From Collinsella sp. (GTDB taxonomy: Bacteria > Actinomycetota > Coriobacteriia > Coriobacteriales > Coriobacteriaceae): DNA of 64,000 nt. Under the pieces are notes generated by a model. The model was given only the letters and a program-made list of their open reading frames with translations, made no database searches and had not been told where the DNA came from. A program made the translations under genes and the position numbers. The number at the start of each line of letters is the position of its first letter. Position 1 is the stretch's first letter. The stretch lies in the NCBI GenBank assembly GCA_019414055.1, contig DXMV01000010.1:72293-136292 (forward strand), written 5' to 3'. Shown here piece after piece: positions 51,705-63,940 of this stretch.

Positions 51705-52170
51705 CCGCTATCAGGACAAGGTGCTCGAGACCTACGCGCGCTCCCTTTTGGAAGCTGCCAAGGCTGAGAACCATGTGTTCGAGGACCTCGAGATGATCGA
51801 GCGCCTGGCTAGCGCCAGCCCCGAGATCATCGCCGTGCTCGACACCATGTCCAAGCGCGACCAGCTCGACCTTCTTCCCAAGGTGGCAGCTGCCTTTAAG
51901 TATGTTGCCGAGGAAGACGAGGATGTAGTGGGCGTGACCGTCACCACGGCGATCCCGCTCGACGACGAGCTGCGTCAAACCATCACTAAGAAATGCGAGC
52001 AGGACTTCGGCCGCAAGGTATTCCTTATCGAGCAGGTCGACCCGTCTATCGTGGGCGGCCTGGTGCTCGAGGCCCGCGGCGAGCGTCGTGACATTTCCGT
52101 CAAGACGCAGCTGCGCATCGCGCAGGAGACCCTCGCAAACTCTGCTAATTCGTACGGAGGTGAAGCCTAA
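51694..52170 (+). CDS. atpH: ATP synthase F1 subunit delta
   Basis: 158 residues, at the lower end for delta. N-terminal helical bundle (Y-A-R-S-L-L-E-A-A) and C-terminal [10 protein letters not shown], which contacts subunit b. Overlaps atpF by 11 bp and atpA by 1 bp, implying tight coupling of these subunits. Confidence 0.92.
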   Translation: MPTSRYQDKVLETYARSLLEAAKAENHVFEDLEMIERLASASPEIIAVLDTMSKRDQLDLLPKVAAAFKYVAEEDEDVVGVTVTTAIPLDDELRQTITKKCEQDFGRKVFLIEQVDPSIVGGLVLEARGERRDISVKTQLRIAQETLANSANSYGGEA

Positions 52171-53768
52171 TGTCCGAAACCCTCAATGCCCAGGATATCG
52201 CCAAGAAACTGCAGGAGCAGCTCACGAGCCTCTCCGCGACGGTCGATACACATGAGGTTTCAACGATCGACGAGGTAGGCGACGGCATCGCGCGCGTCTC
52301 CGGCCTCAAGAGCGCCATGGCAGGCGAGCTTCTGGAGTTCAAGAGCTCCGATACCGGTGAGACCGTCTTCGGCCTTGCCCAGAACCTTGATCGTGACGAG
52401 GTCGGCGCCGTTCTGTTTGGTGCCGTCGACTCCATCAAGGAAGGCGACGAGTGCCGCACCACTGGCCGCATTATGGATATCCCCGTGAGCCGTGCCATGC
52501 TCGGCCGCGTCGTCAATCCGCTCGGCCAGCCCATCGACGGCCTGGGTGACATTGTCGCCACGCACCGTCGCCCCATCGAGTTCAAGGCTCCCGGTGTCAT
52601 CGACCGTACCCCGGTGTGCGAGCCGGTTCAGACCGGCCTGTTGGCTATCGACTCCATGGTGCCTATCGGCCGCGGTCAGCGTGAGCTCATCATCGGTGAC
52701 CGTAAGACCGGTAAGACCGCCATTGCCATCGACGCTATCCTCAACCAGCGCGGCAAGGGCATGGTCTGCATCTATGTCGCCATCGGCCAGAAGGCCTCCA
52801 CGGTTGCCAACATCCGCGAGACCCTCGCTCAGCACGGTGCGCTCGACTACACCATCATCGTTTCGGCCACCGCTGCCGATTCCGCCCCTATGCAGTACAT
52901 CGCGCCTATGGCCGGTGCCGCTATCGGCGAGTTCTTCATGTACAACGGCGAGGACGGCAAGCCCGCCAGCGAGACCAACCCCGGCGGCCACGTGCTCGTC
53001 ATCTACGACGACCTGTCCAAGCAGGCTGTGGCCTACCGTCAGATGTCGCTGACGCTGCATCGTCCGCCCGGACGCGAGGCCTATCCTGGCGACATCTTCT
53101 ACCTGCACTCTCGTCTGCTCGAGCGTGCCGTCAAGATGTCCAAGAAGAACGGCTACGGCTCCATGACGGCACTGCCGATCATCGAGACCCAGGACGGCGA
53201 CGTCTCGGCCTACATTCCGACCAACGTCATTTCCATTACCGATGGTCAGATCTACCTGCAGTCCGAGCTCTTCTTCCAGGGTCAGCGCCCGGCAGTCGAC
53301 GTGGGCATCTCCGTGTCCCGCGTCGGTGGCGATGCGCAGACCAAGGCCATGAAGCAGGTCGCCGGCAACCTCCGTCTGGACCTCGCTTCCTATCAGGAGC
53401 TCGCTGGCTTTACGCAGTTCGGCTCCGACCTCGACGAGGCTACTCAGAAGCAGCTTACCCACGGCGCTCGCATGACCGAGCTCCTGAAGCAGCCGCGCTA
53501 CAAGCCGTTCGAGGTTTCCGAGCAGATCGTTACGCTGTTTGCCGGCAACGAGGGCTTCCTGGATGACCTTGAGATCGCCGACGTGCTGCCGTTCCGTGCC
53601 GAGCTCGTCGAGTACATGGACAATGGCTTTGGCTCGCTGCTCGACAAGGTTCGCGCCAAGAAGATCGACGATGACACCAAGGCTGAGCTCCTGCGCGTCA
53701 TCGGTGACTTCAAGCAGCAGTTCATGGCCAAGCACCATGCCGATACGACTGGATCAGAGGAGAACTAA
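52170..53768 (+). CDS. atpA: ATP synthase F1 subunit alpha
   Basis: 532 residues. Non-catalytic nucleotide-binding subunit: Walker A G-D-R-K-T-G-K-T (~174-181), V-L-V-I-Y-D-D near residue 275, and the arginine-finger region [10 protein letters not shown] (~380). Full length with no anomalies. Confidence 0.97.
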   Translation: MSETLNAQDIAKKLQEQLTSLSATVDTHEVSTIDEVGDGIARVSGLKSAMAGELLEFKSSDTGETVFGLAQNLDRDEVGAVLFGAVDSIKEGDECRTTGRIMDIPVSRAMLGRVVNPLGQPIDGLGDIVATHRRPIEFKAPGVIDRTPVCEPVQTGLLAIDSMVPIGRGQRELIIGDRKTGKTAIAIDAILNQRGKGMVCIYVAIGQKASTVANIRETLAQHGALDYTIIVSATAADSAPMQYIAPMAGAAIGEFFMYNGEDGKPASETNPGGHVLVIYDDLSKQAVAYRQMSLTLHRPPGREAYPGDIFYLHSRLLERAVKMSKKNGYGSMTALPIIETQDGDVSAYIPTNVISITDGQIYLQSELFFQGQRPAVDVGISVSRVGGDAQTKAMKQVAGNLRLDLASYQELAGFTQFGSDLDEATQKQLTHGARMTELLKQPRYKPFEVSEQIVTLFAGNEGFLDDLEIADVLPFRAELVEYMDNGFGSLLDKVRAKKIDDDTKAELLRVIGDFKQQFMAKHHADTTGSEEN

Positions 53769-53773
53769 GCCCT

Positions 53774-56136
<2,363 letters not shown>

Positions 56137-56139
56137 GTT

Positions 56140-56532
56140 ATGCGTATCCGCATCGTGTGCCCCGTGAGCTGCGCCTATGAGGGCGACGCTGCGTTTGTGT
56201 CGATTCCGTCCACGGATGGTGAGTTTGGCGTTCTGCCTGCTCACTCCAGCGAAATCTGCACGATCGATCGCGGTTACGTTCGCGTTTCCGATAAGGCCAT
56301 GGGCACTGTCGACCACACGTTTGCCGTGGCCGGCGGCTATGCCCAGGTTGCGGACGATGTCGTGACCGTCCTCGCCGAGCGCGCTTGCGATTTGGCGACC
56401 GTCGACGCCGACAAGGTTAAAGCTGATATTCAAGGTTTTGAAGAGAAGCTGGGTAATTTGTCGGAGGATGATGCACGCCGCGCCTACCTCTATAATGAAA
56501 TCGCATGGTGTAAGCTCAAGCTTGCCCAATAG
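56140..56532 (+). CDS. atpC: ATP synthase F1 subunit epsilon
   Basis: 130 residues. Beta-sandwich N-terminal domain (G-E-F-G-V-L-P-A-H-S) and C-terminal helical hairpin. Last gene of the operon, 3 bp after atpD. Confidence 0.93.
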   Translation: MRIRIVCPVSCAYEGDAAFVSIPSTDGEFGVLPAHSSEICTIDRGYVRVSDKAMGTVDHTFAVAGGYAQVADDVVTVLAERACDLATVDADKVKADIQGFEEKLGNLSEDDARRAYLYNEIAWCKLKLAQ

Positions 56533-56569
56533 TCAAACGCTTTAGCGTTCGACCATTTGCGAACACATC

Positions 56570-56607
56570 ATGCCCGGGATGGCCCAGCCACCCCGGGCAT
56601 GCTTTTT
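56570..56607 (+). terminator. Terminator of the atp operon
   Basis: ATGCCCGGG / CCCGGGCAT stem followed by GCTTTTTG, between atpC and murA. Confidence 0.75.
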
Positions 56608-56620
56608 GAAAGGGTAGACC

Positions 56621-57904
56621 TTGGATATTATCCGCGTTGAGGGTGGCCACGCCATCGGAGGTTCCGTGCCTGTTTCGGGCGCCAAGAACTCCGCGCTCAA
56701 ACTCATGGCGGCAACGCTTCTGGCGCCGGGCAAGACGACGCTGCAGAACGTGCCTGATATTTCCGATGTCCACGTGATGGGCAAGGTGCTCAAGGGTATG
56801 GGCGCCACGATCGATGTCCTCGACGAGCACACGCTCGAGATCGATACCTCCCAGGTCGATTCTTGGGAGGCGCCCTACGAGCTCGTTGCCAAGATGCGCG
56901 CTTCCACTGCCGTGATGGGACCACTGCTGGGCCGTTTCCATCGCGCCAAGATCGCCATGCCCGGCGGCTGCAACCTGGGCGCTCGCAAGATCGATATGCA
57001 TATCTTGGGTCTTGAGGCCTTGGGCGTCGAGTTCGATACCGCCCACGGCTATATCAACGCCAATGCGCCTCAGGGCCTGCGCGGCACCACCGTCACGCTC
57101 GAGTTCGCCAGCGTCGGTGCGACCGAGAACCTCATCATGGCCTCCGTGCGCGCGCAGGGTACCACGGTTATCGATAATGCCGCCCGTGAGCCCGAGATCG
57201 TCGATCTCGCTAACATGCTCAACGAGATGGGTGCCAAGATTGTCGGCGCGGGTACGCCTGTTGTGACCATCGAGGGCGTGGAAGAGCTGCATCCCGTTAC
57301 CCATCGTGTGGTGGGCGACCGCATCGAGGCCGGTACCTTTATCGTTGCCGGCGCGTTGATGGCAGACGACCGCGGTGTTGACGTTACAGGCTTTTGCCCC
57401 ATCCACTTGGGAATGGTGCTCAAGAAGATGGAGCTCATGGGCATCGATTGCGAACGCATCGAGGATGGCGTCCACGTGAATCGCGTCGAGCGCATCAAGC
57501 CGGTCGATATCCAGACGCTCCCGTTCCCCGGTTTCCCCACGGACATGCAGGCGCAGATTATGGTGCTCTCTGCCCTGGCCGACGGCAGTTCCGTTATCAC
57601 CGAGAATATCTTCGAGAATCGCTTTATGTTTGCATCCGAGCTGGTGCGCATGGGTGCCGATATTCGCATCGAGAGCCATCACGCTATGATTCACGGCGTC
57701 AAGGGTTTCTCGGGTGCGCAGGTTACCTCGCCCGATTTGCGCGGCGGCGCAGCTCTCGTTGTCGCCGGTCTGATCGCCGATGGCACGACTGAGGTATCGG
57801 CGATCCATCACATCAAGCGCGGCTATGAGCAGTTTGTCGAAAAGCTGCAGGCGCTTGGCGCTCACGTCGAGCACGCCACTGTCCCCGATCCCGTCATCTA
57901 CTAA
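56621..57904 (+). CDS. murA: UDP-N-acetylglucosamine 1-carboxyvinyltransferase
   Basis: 427 residues. First committed step of peptidoglycan synthesis: adds PEP to UDP-GlcNAc. The PEP-binding Cys is in P-G-G-C-N-L-G-A-R near residue 112, in the form sensitive to fosfomycin; K-N-S near residue 22 is the substrate lysine. TTG start, supported by GAAAGGG 6 nt before it and the family N-terminus I-I-R-V-E-G-G. Confidence 0.95.
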   Translation: MDIIRVEGGHAIGGSVPVSGAKNSALKLMAATLLAPGKTTLQNVPDISDVHVMGKVLKGMGATIDVLDEHTLEIDTSQVDSWEAPYELVAKMRASTAVMGPLLGRFHRAKIAMPGGCNLGARKIDMHILGLEALGVEFDTAHGYINANAPQGLRGTTVTLEFASVGATENLIMASVRAQGTTVIDNAAREPEIVDLANMLNEMGAKIVGAGTPVVTIEGVEELHPVTHRVVGDRIEAGTFIVAGALMADDRGVDVTGFCPIHLGMVLKKMELMGIDCERIEDGVHVNRVERIKPVDIQTLPFPGFPTDMQAQIMVLSALADGSSVITENIFENRFMFASELVRMGADIRIESHHAMIHGVKGFSGAQVTSPDLRGGAALVVAGLIADGTTEVSAIHHIKRGYEQFVEKLQALGAHVEHATVPDPVIY

Positions 57905-57916
57905 TGCAGGTTGCCT

Positions 57917-59149
57917 ATGTTTAAGAAAAAGCCCCTTGCGGAATCCCGAAGACCTTCGACCGGCGCACAGGCCAAGATCTATAGCCGTGATAACGTCGCC
58001 CGCTATTCCGAGCGCGCCCGTCAGCGTCGTCGCGGCCATACGGTTCGCCGCGTCGCGCTTATTGCCGTGCTCGGTGTGCTGCTGAGCGCAACGACTGCCG
58101 CGGGCCTGTGGTTTGCCACCATTATGGGCAAGCTCGGCGATTCCAATGTCATTACCGACAACCTGCGCCAGATCCTGGTTGATACCGACGAGGCAAAGGA
58201 CCCGTTCTACGTGCTGCTCCTTGGCACTGACGGTCGTCCGGGCGAGGATACGTATCGAGCCGACTCGATTATCCTGGCGCGTATCGACCCCACGCAAAAG
58301 CAGGCGACGCTCATCTCCATTCCGCGCGATACCAAGGTCGTCTACAACGGCTCGACCATGAAGATCAACGCCTGCCATACCTACGGCGGCGCCGAAGCCA
58401 TGGTTCAGGCGGTCAACGAGCTGTGCGGAGTTCAAATTTCTCACTATGCCGAGGTCAGCTTCGACGGCATGCAGTCGCTCATCGATTCGGTCGGCGGCAT
58501 CGACATTAACGCAACCGACGATGTCGACGACCCCGAGCATCTCGACATTAAGATTACTGCCGGTCAGCAGCACATGGATGGCGCGACCGCCCTTACCTAC
58601 GCCCGCTGCCGCTACATCTATGCCGATGGCGACTACACGCGCATGCGCCATCAGCGTCAGGTACTCGGCGCCCTCGCCAACCAGATCCTCAACAACTTCG
58701 ATGCCACCAAGGTCTTCGACCTCGTCAATTCGCTGTCCGACATGCTCGTGACCGATATGAGCGTTCAGGACATCGTCTCTACGGTCAATGCCATGCGTGG
58801 CATGGATGTTGACGGCATCTATTCGGCCAACTTACCTTCGTATGCCGATGACAGCACCATGATTGATGGCGTGAGCTACGTCTTTGTCTACGAGGACGAG
58901 CTCAAGGAAATGATGGAGCGCGTTGACGCCGGCAAGGATCCCAAGGGCCCCAATACCATGGGCCTGTCCGATGGTACTAGCTCCACGATTGGTGACCTCA
59001 ACAGCAACACGTCCGACGACTACGCCAACGGTACCGCCACTTCGTCAGGCAGCTCGGACGATTCGGACGACTCCAGCGACTCGGGCGACAGCTCCGATTA
59101 CTACGAAGAGCCCACCGGCGACGGCAACGGCTACGATGCCAACTACTAG
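57917..59149 (+). CDS. LytR-CpsA-Psr (LCP) family cell-wall ligase
   Basis: 410 residues. LCP proteins attach teichoic acids or capsule to peptidoglycan. Cytoplasmic basic tail (1-47), one membrane helix (~48-70), LCP domain (~92-250) with L-L-G-T-D-G-R, R-A-D-S-I-I-L-A-R and Y-A-R-C-R-Y. The last ~65 residues are Ser/Asp/Tyr-rich and likely disordered. It follows murA by 12 bp. Structured element A lies directly on its stop codon. Confidence 0.9.
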   Translation: MFKKKPLAESRRPSTGAQAKIYSRDNVARYSERARQRRRGHTVRRVALIAVLGVLLSATTAAGLWFATIMGKLGDSNVITDNLRQILVDTDEAKDPFYVLLLGTDGRPGEDTYRADSIILARIDPTQKQATLISIPRDTKVVYNGSTMKINACHTYGGAEAMVQAVNELCGVQISHYAEVSFDGMQSLIDSVGGIDINATDDVDDPEHLDIKITAGQQHMDGATALTYARCRYIYADGDYTRMRHQRQVLGALANQILNNFDATKVFDLVNSLSDMLVTDMSVQDIVSTVNAMRGMDVDGIYSANLPSYADDSTMIDGVSYVFVYEDELKEMMERVDAGKDPKGPNTMGLSDGTSSTIGDLNSNTSDDYANGTATSSGSSDDSDDSSDSGDSSDYYEEPTGDGNGYDANY

Positions 59150-59295
59150 GGTTACGCGGGCTTACCAGCCCGCGTAACCAGTTGACGCTGCAAACCCGCC
59201 AGAGCGGCAATCTGCCTTTCAACTTCGGCGGCATGATCAAAAGATCAATGCCGCCTTGTTTCAAGGCACCTTGCTCGCTCTGGCGGGTTTTCGCT
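59150..59295 (+). repeat. Structured element A, copy 2 (intact)
   Basis: Begins next to the LCP gene stop. Hairpin 1: GGTTACGCGGGCT-tacc-AGCCCGCGTAACC. Linker AGTTGACGCTGC. Stem 2: AACCCGCCAGAGCG (59193-59206) pairs perfectly with 59276-59289. Inside: GCAA/TTGC, GCCTT/AAGGC and apical GGCGGCAT/ATGCCGCC. Ends TTTTCGCTG. Stems differ from copy 1 but pair equally well. Confidence 0.85.
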
Positions 59296-59335
59296 GTCGT
59301 TGCCAAAACATCGGCGTTGCCTTGGTCCGGAGTAG

Positions 59336-59420
59336 TCATTGGGGACGTTCTTAAACGACTAGTTAAAGGGGACACTCTTGCTGCACTTGACACTTGGGGA
59401 CGTTCCTTATGTGCCGGCAG
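59336..59420. repeat. GGGGACGTTC repeats, copy 3 (degenerate)
   Basis: CATTGGGGACGTTCTTAAAC plus ACTAGT, then two further partial units (AGGGGACACTC and TTGGGGACGTTCC). Palindromy is largely lost. It sits between element A and the shared terminator. Confidence 0.6.
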
Positions 59421-59440
59421 TTTGGGACACTCCTTGTATC

Positions 59441-59479
59441 AAAAAACGCCCCGTTCTCTGTAGAGGACGGGGCGGTTTT
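59441..59479 (-). terminator. Bidirectional terminator between LCP gene and pepT
   Basis: CGCCCCGTTCTCT / AGAGGACGGGGCG stem; six A on one side give TTTTTT on the minus strand (pepT end), and TTTT follows on the plus strand. Confidence 0.8.
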
Positions 59480-59503
59480 GCTTACCTAGGTTGTTCGAGT
59501 TCC

Positions 59504-60751
59504 TTATGCGAAGCGGGCGACGAGTTCCTGGAGGACGTCGGTCATCTTGACGAGCGAGCTGACCGGGACAAACTCGTTAACTCCGTGGTAGCAGTAGCCG
59601 CCCGTGGAAAGGTTGGGGCAGGGCAGACCGCGGAACGACAGCTGCGCACCGTCGGTACCACCGCGAATCGGCAGCACCTGAGGCTCAACGTCGCAAGCAA
59701 GGTAGGCTTCCTTGGCGGCGTCGATCAGCTCGGGGTAATCGCACACGATCTCGGCCATGTTGCGGTACTGCTGCTTAATCTCCACGGTCACGCGCTCCTC
59801 GCCCAAACGCTGGTTGAGCATGGCGGCGGCGGAATCAATCAGATCGAGCTTCTGCTGGAACTTCGCCGCGTCGTGGTCGCGGACGATATAGCGCGCCGTA
59901 GCGTGGTCGACGGTAGCAGACACGCCCTCAAGGTGATAGAAGCCCTCGTAGCCCTCGGTGTATTCCGGGCGCTGCACATAGGGGAGCAGGGAGTTAAAGT
60001 CGCAGAACAGATTGCCTGCGTTGACCATGCGGCCCTTGGCGTCACCGGGATGGATGGATTGGCCCTCAAAGCGAACGGTTGCCTCGGCGGCGTTGAAGCA
60101 CTCCCACTCAAGCTCGCCGATGGGGCCGCCGTCGACCGTGTAGGCGTACTTGCAGCCAAACGCGTCGATGTCCAACAGCTCGGCGCCGTGGCCGATTTCC
60201 TCGTCCGGGCAAAAGCAAATGCCGAGTGCGGGGTGAGGCAGGGACGGGTCTTGAGCGATACGCGCGACAAGCGCCATGATCTCGGCGACGCCGGCCTTGT
60301 CGTCGGCGCCCAGCAGTGTGGTGCCGTCGCTGCAGACCAAGTCCTCACCCACAAGGTCGTTCAGGGCGGGAAGCTTGGCGGTGCTCATTGCCACGGGCTT
60401 GCCGTCAACGGTACCGCAGACCAGGTCGCCGCCTTCGTAGTGCACAATGTGCGGCTTCACGCCGGCGCCCGGCGCGACCTCGGTGGTGTCGAGGTGTGCG
60501 ATCAGACCCAGGGCGGGCTTGCCCTCCGCGCCCGCGCTCGCAGGAATATGTGCGCAGACGTAGGCATGCTCGGTTACATGGGCATCGGCCGCGCCAAGCT
60601 CGCGCAGCTCCTCGGCCAGGATGTTGGCAAGGTCAAACTGAACGGTGCTCGAAGGCACCTGGTCGCAGTTTGCATCCTCGGATTGCGTGTTGATTTGGAC
60701 GTAGCGAAAAAAGCGCTCAAGGACGTCGGGGTTCGTGGTGTTGTTTTCCAT
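59504..60751 (-). CDS. pepT: Peptidase T (tripeptidase)
   Basis: 415-residue M20 aminotripeptidase. Zinc-site motifs L-I-A-H-L-D-T (~83-89) and L-G-A-D-D-K-A-G (~145), catalytic Glu pair in C-P-D-E-E-I-G, and R-G-G-T-D-G-A-Q near residue 360, all typical of PepT. ATG at 60751 chosen with GGAG 8 nt upstream; upstream frame extension is unrelated. Divergent from the DtxR-type regulator. Confidence 0.93.
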   Translation of the reverse strand: MENNTTNPDVLERFFRYVQINTQSEDANCDQVPSSTVQFDLANILAEELRELGAADAHVTEHAYVCAHIPASAGAEGKPALGLIAHLDTTEVAPGAGVKPHIVHYEGGDLVCGTVDGKPVAMSTAKLPALNDLVGEDLVCSDGTTLLGADDKAGVAEIMALVARIAQDPSLPHPALGICFCPDEEIGHGAELLDIDAFGCKYAYTVDGGPIGELEWECFNAAEATVRFEGQSIHPGDAKGRMVNAGNLFCDFNSLLPYVQRPEYTEGYEGFYHLEGVSATVDHATARYIVRDHDAAKFQQKLDLIDSAAAMLNQRLGEERVTVEIKQQYRNMAEIVCDYPELIDAAKEAYLACDVEPQVLPIRGGTDGAQLSFRGLPCPNLSTGGYCYHGVNEFVPVSSLVKMTDVLQELVARFA

Positions 60752-60798
60752 AAGGACCGCTCCAATCTTGGTCGTCGTGTGCAACAAGAACTCTAGCA

Positions 60799-60818
60799 CG
60801 GTATGCCACGGCATACCG
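60799..60818. promoter_or_regulatory. Candidate metalloregulator operator
   Basis: CGGTATGCC-AC-GGCATACCG, perfect 9-2-9 palindrome in the 120-bp divergent gap between pepT and the DtxR/MntR-type gene. Size and symmetry suit a dimeric regulator; binding is inferred. Confidence 0.5.
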
Positions 60819-60871
60819 CGACGCTTGGATGGGGTAGAATCAGCCTTTGAACGCAGAAGGGACGGAAGGTC

Positions 60872-61294
60872 ATGGATACGACAAATAGCTCGCGCGAGCT
60901 GCACCTAACGGTGGCGAACGAAGACTACTTGGAGTGCATGGTTCGCATCGAAAGCGAAGAAGGGGAGACCAGTGGCGTGCGGTCGGTCGACATCGCGCAG
61001 CGTCTTGGTGTCTCCAAGGCATCGGTCAATAAGGCAGTTTCGGCGCTTAAGGCGTCCGAGCTTGTCGAGCAATCGCATTACGGCAAGGTCATCCTGACCG
61101 ACCGTGGTCGCGAGGTCGGCACGGCTATCTGGTACCGTCATCGCCTTGTCCGCACGTTTTTAGTCCAGGAGCTCGGCGTCGATTTTGAGCGGGCCGATTC
61201 CGAGGCGTGCATGATGGAACATGCGCTTTCCGAGGACACGATGAGCCGCTGGCTCGCCTATCTCGAAAAACAGGGAATCAGCGTCGAGGAATAG
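60872..61294 (+). CDS. DtxR/MntR family metal-dependent regulator
   Basis: 140 residues: winged helix (V-S-K-A-S-V-N-K-A-V-S-A-L-K) and metal-binding dimerisation domain. Ligand candidates match the family: E-D-Y-L-E near residue 17-21, Y-R-H-R and S-E-A-C-M-M-E-H (~110-117). It lacks the SH3-like third domain of DtxR, so it is closer to MntR (Mn2+). No transporter gene is adjacent to show its target. Confidence 0.87.
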   Translation: MDTTNSSRELHLTVANEDYLECMVRIESEEGETSGVRSVDIAQRLGVSKASVNKAVSALKASELVEQSHYGKVILTDRGREVGTAIWYRHRLVRTFLVQELGVDFERADSEACMMEHALSEDTMSRWLAYLEKQGISVEE

Positions 61295-61306
61295 CGAAAC
61301 ACATAT

Positions 61307-62200
61307 ATGGATACGAGTTATTACAACCGCCCCGGCGGCGAGGAACTTATGCGCCGCATGTCGAGCGAGACCCTGTTGACGCAGGGCCCCATGGGCAGCG
61401 TGCTGATGAGTGAATACGACGCTGCCGACATCCCACCGGCGTTTTGGAACCTTGCCGAGCCGCAGACTGTTTCTCGTATCCATCGCCTGTATGTCGCCGC
61501 CGGTGCGCAGGTGCTCATTACCAATACCTTTCAGGCATCAAGCTGTGCCCTCAAGCAAGATCAGATTACGCCGTCCGTGGCTGAGGTCAATCGCGGTGCC
61601 GTCGACGATGCGCGCCAGGCGCACCCTCAGCTGCTGCTGGGCTCGATGGGCCCAATCGGCATTGAGTGGTTTGCCGAAGACTCTGCCGAATATCGAGAAA
61701 TCCGAAGCATTTCGCGGGAGCAGGCATACGACTTGCTCAATGCTGGTGTTGACGGTCTGCTGATCGAAACGGTGACGTCTATCCGTAATTTGCAGCCCAT
61801 GCTTGCCGGCGCCCAGGATGCCGCCGACGGTATGCCTGTTTTGGTGAGTTTTGTCGTTGACGATAAAGGCGACCTGTTAGGCGATGGCCTCAACATCGAG
61901 GCTGCCGTTTTGTACGCCGAAAAGCACGGCGCAAACTCGGTTGGCGTTAACTGCTGTTCGCTTGCGGCCGCGAACGTGGCGGTGCCCAGGATGGTTGCAT
62001 CGGCGACTACACCCGTCACGGTACGCCCCAACGTGGGCGATCCGGTCCAAACTCAGGATGGCCCTGTGTGGCGCGAGAACCCCGAAGCCTTCGCGCGCGC
62101 TTGCATCGAATGGCGGCATGCCGGTGCCGCAATGGTGGGCAGTTGTTGTGGAACCACGGCGATCACCACGGCGGCGATGGCCGAGGCGCTCGATATATAA
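61307..62200 (+). CDS. Homocysteine S-methyltransferase family protein
   Basis: 297 residues, a zinc-dependent TIM barrel. Zinc cysteines appear as G-V-N-C-C (~205) and G-S-C-C-G-T (~282). N-terminal Q-G-P-M-G-S and T-N-T-F match the MetH/MmuM barrel. It could methylate homocysteine from S-methylmethionine or serve as a stand-alone MetH-like domain. Starts 12 bp after the regulator gene, so they may be co-transcribed. Confidence 0.85.
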   Translation: MDTSYYNRPGGEELMRRMSSETLLTQGPMGSVLMSEYDAADIPPAFWNLAEPQTVSRIHRLYVAAGAQVLITNTFQASSCALKQDQITPSVAEVNRGAVDDARQAHPQLLLGSMGPIGIEWFAEDSAEYREIRSISREQAYDLLNAGVDGLLIETVTSIRNLQPMLAGAQDAADGMPVLVSFVVDDKGDLLGDGLNIEAAVLYAEKHGANSVGVNCCSLAAANVAVPRMVASATTPVTVRPNVGDPVQTQDGPVWRENPEAFARACIEWRHAGAAMVGSCCGTTAITTAAMAEALDI

Positions 62201-62205
62201 AGGTC

Positions 62206-62235
62206 AAAACCGCCCCATACGGGGGCGGTTTTTTA
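62206..62235 (+). terminator. Terminator after homocysteine methyltransferase gene
   Basis: AAAACCGCCCC / GGGGCGGTTTT stem with a short loop, ending in TTTTTT. Confidence 0.88.
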
Positions 62236-62358
62236 TTGCTTGCACATCGCTGGTAGCATTTGCCCAAATGGTGAATGCCGGTTTTGGCAGGTTGCTGGGC
62301 GAGCGTTGCGGGTATACCCCATGCGTATCATGATCCAAACACTGTGAGGTGTCTGCGC

Positions 62359-63759
62359 GTGTGCGCGATAATTCATTTTGGAACTGACGGTTGGCGCGCC
62401 CGCGTCGACGACGACTTTACCGCCGACAACGTTGCCCGCATTGCCGATGCCGTCGGCGAGTTGTGGCAAAAGATCAATCCCGGCAAAACAGTATATATAG
62501 GGTTCGACACCCGGCCGCAGGCGCGCGAGTTCGCCGAGCTTGCGGCAGGCGTGCTTGCGGCTCACGGATTGGACGCAGTGCTCGCATCTCGGCCTGTCCC
62601 GACCCCCGCCCTTACGTGGGCGGCGGCGTATGACGGCGAGGCCTGCGGTGCGCTCATGGTGACGGGGTCCCATCATCCGCAGGGGTATCTGTGCCTTAAA
62701 CTACGCATGGGAGATGGCTCGACGGCCAATCAGGATGTCATCGAAGAACTCGAAGAGACCATGGCCCCCGAGCCGATGGGGATCGAGGAACGCTATCGCA
62801 CCGCAGATATTATTCCTGACTATATGCAGGCGGTGGCATCGTTTGTCGATGCCGAGGCCATTCGAGCCGCTCACCTGCGTGTGGTAGTTGACCCCATGGG
62901 CGGCGCGGCCCAGGGATATCTTGCCGACCTGCTGCGGGAGCTAGGCGTCGAGGTGCACGAGATTCATGCCGGACAGTCGTCCGATCAAGAGGACATTTGC
63001 CCCGACCCTGTTGAGCCGTGGGTGGACGCTTGCGAGCGTGCGGTTGTCGAGGACGGGGCGTGCGCGGGCCTGGTGACCGACGGCGATGCCGACCGTATCG
63101 GCGCGGTCGACGAACGCGGTAGATATATCCATCCGCATCAAATCATGGCGCTTGTTTTGGGCGACCTCGTTCAATTCCGCAATTTGGAGGGGCGTGTCGT
63201 CGTCAATCTCTCGTGCTCGACGCTCGTGCGCCGCATTGCTGAGGCACTTGGCTGCCGTGTGACCGTTAAACCGGTCGGTTTCAAATATATAGCTGCAGAG
63301 ATGAAGAAGGGCGGCGTCCTCATGGGAGGCGAGGAGGCCGGCGGTATCGGCATCGCCGCGCATATGCCCGAGCGTGATGGAATCCTTGCTTGTCTGATTC
63401 TGTGTGAGCTTATGGCAAAGACGGGCGCGCCCTTGGGCGTTTTGGTCGATCAGCTCGAGGCCAGTTTTGGTAAGACGAGCTATGGGCGTCGCGATTTGCG
63501 CCTTGAGGCCGAAGACGCCGAATCGCTGCGAACGTTGCTTCCTGGCATGAATCCTAAATCGATTTGCGGCAAGGCGCCGCAGGCTGTAAGCCATATGGAT
63601 GGTTTACGCTTGGCATTCGAGGATGACACCTGGCTGCTGATCCGCCCCAGCGGGACCGAACCGGTGGTTCGCGTATACGCCGAGGGGTTCTCGGTGGAGG
63701 AACGCGATGAGTTGCTCGATGCCGGCTGCGCTTTGGCAAAGGGAGCCTATCAGCTTTAG
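62359..63759 (+). CDS. Phosphoglucomutase/phosphomannomutase family protein
   Basis: 466-residue alpha-D-phosphohexomutase. Active-site Ser in T-G-S-H-H-P (~96-101), Mg2+ loop T-D-G-D-A-D-R (~238), sugar loop G-G-E-E-A-G-G (usually GEESG), phosphate loop R-P-S-G-T-E-P near the C-terminus. GTG at 62359 chosen because TGAGGTG precedes it and the family N-terminus F-G-T-D-G-W-R follows. The altered sugar loop leaves the hexose specificity open. Confidence 0.9.
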   Translation: MCAIIHFGTDGWRARVDDDFTADNVARIADAVGELWQKINPGKTVYIGFDTRPQAREFAELAAGVLAAHGLDAVLASRPVPTPALTWAAAYDGEACGALMVTGSHHPQGYLCLKLRMGDGSTANQDVIEELEETMAPEPMGIEERYRTADIIPDYMQAVASFVDAEAIRAAHLRVVVDPMGGAAQGYLADLLRELGVEVHEIHAGQSSDQEDICPDPVEPWVDACERAVVEDGACAGLVTDGDADRIGAVDERGRYIHPHQIMALVLGDLVQFRNLEGRVVVNLSCSTLVRRIAEALGCRVTVKPVGFKYIAAEMKKGGVLMGGEEAGGIGIAAHMPERDGILACLILCELMAKTGAPLGVLVDQLEASFGKTSYGRRDLRLEAEDAESLRTLLPGMNPKSICGKAPQAVSHMDGLRLAFEDDTWLLIRPSGTEPVVRVYAEGFSVEERDELLDAGCALAKGAYQL

Positions 63760-63940
63760 CCATATGACGCTTCACTATAAAGAGGCCCTCGGTGAGCGGT
63801 AGAGAACGGCTGGCAAACGTAAGCAGGGTTTTAATATGTGTAGGAAATGTGTACGCCAAGATTCCCGCCCCCGGGGGCCCTCCGGTCTGGCAATATATCT
63901 CCTTGCCGCGCGGCCCGGTCGGACCGGATCAGCCGCGGGG

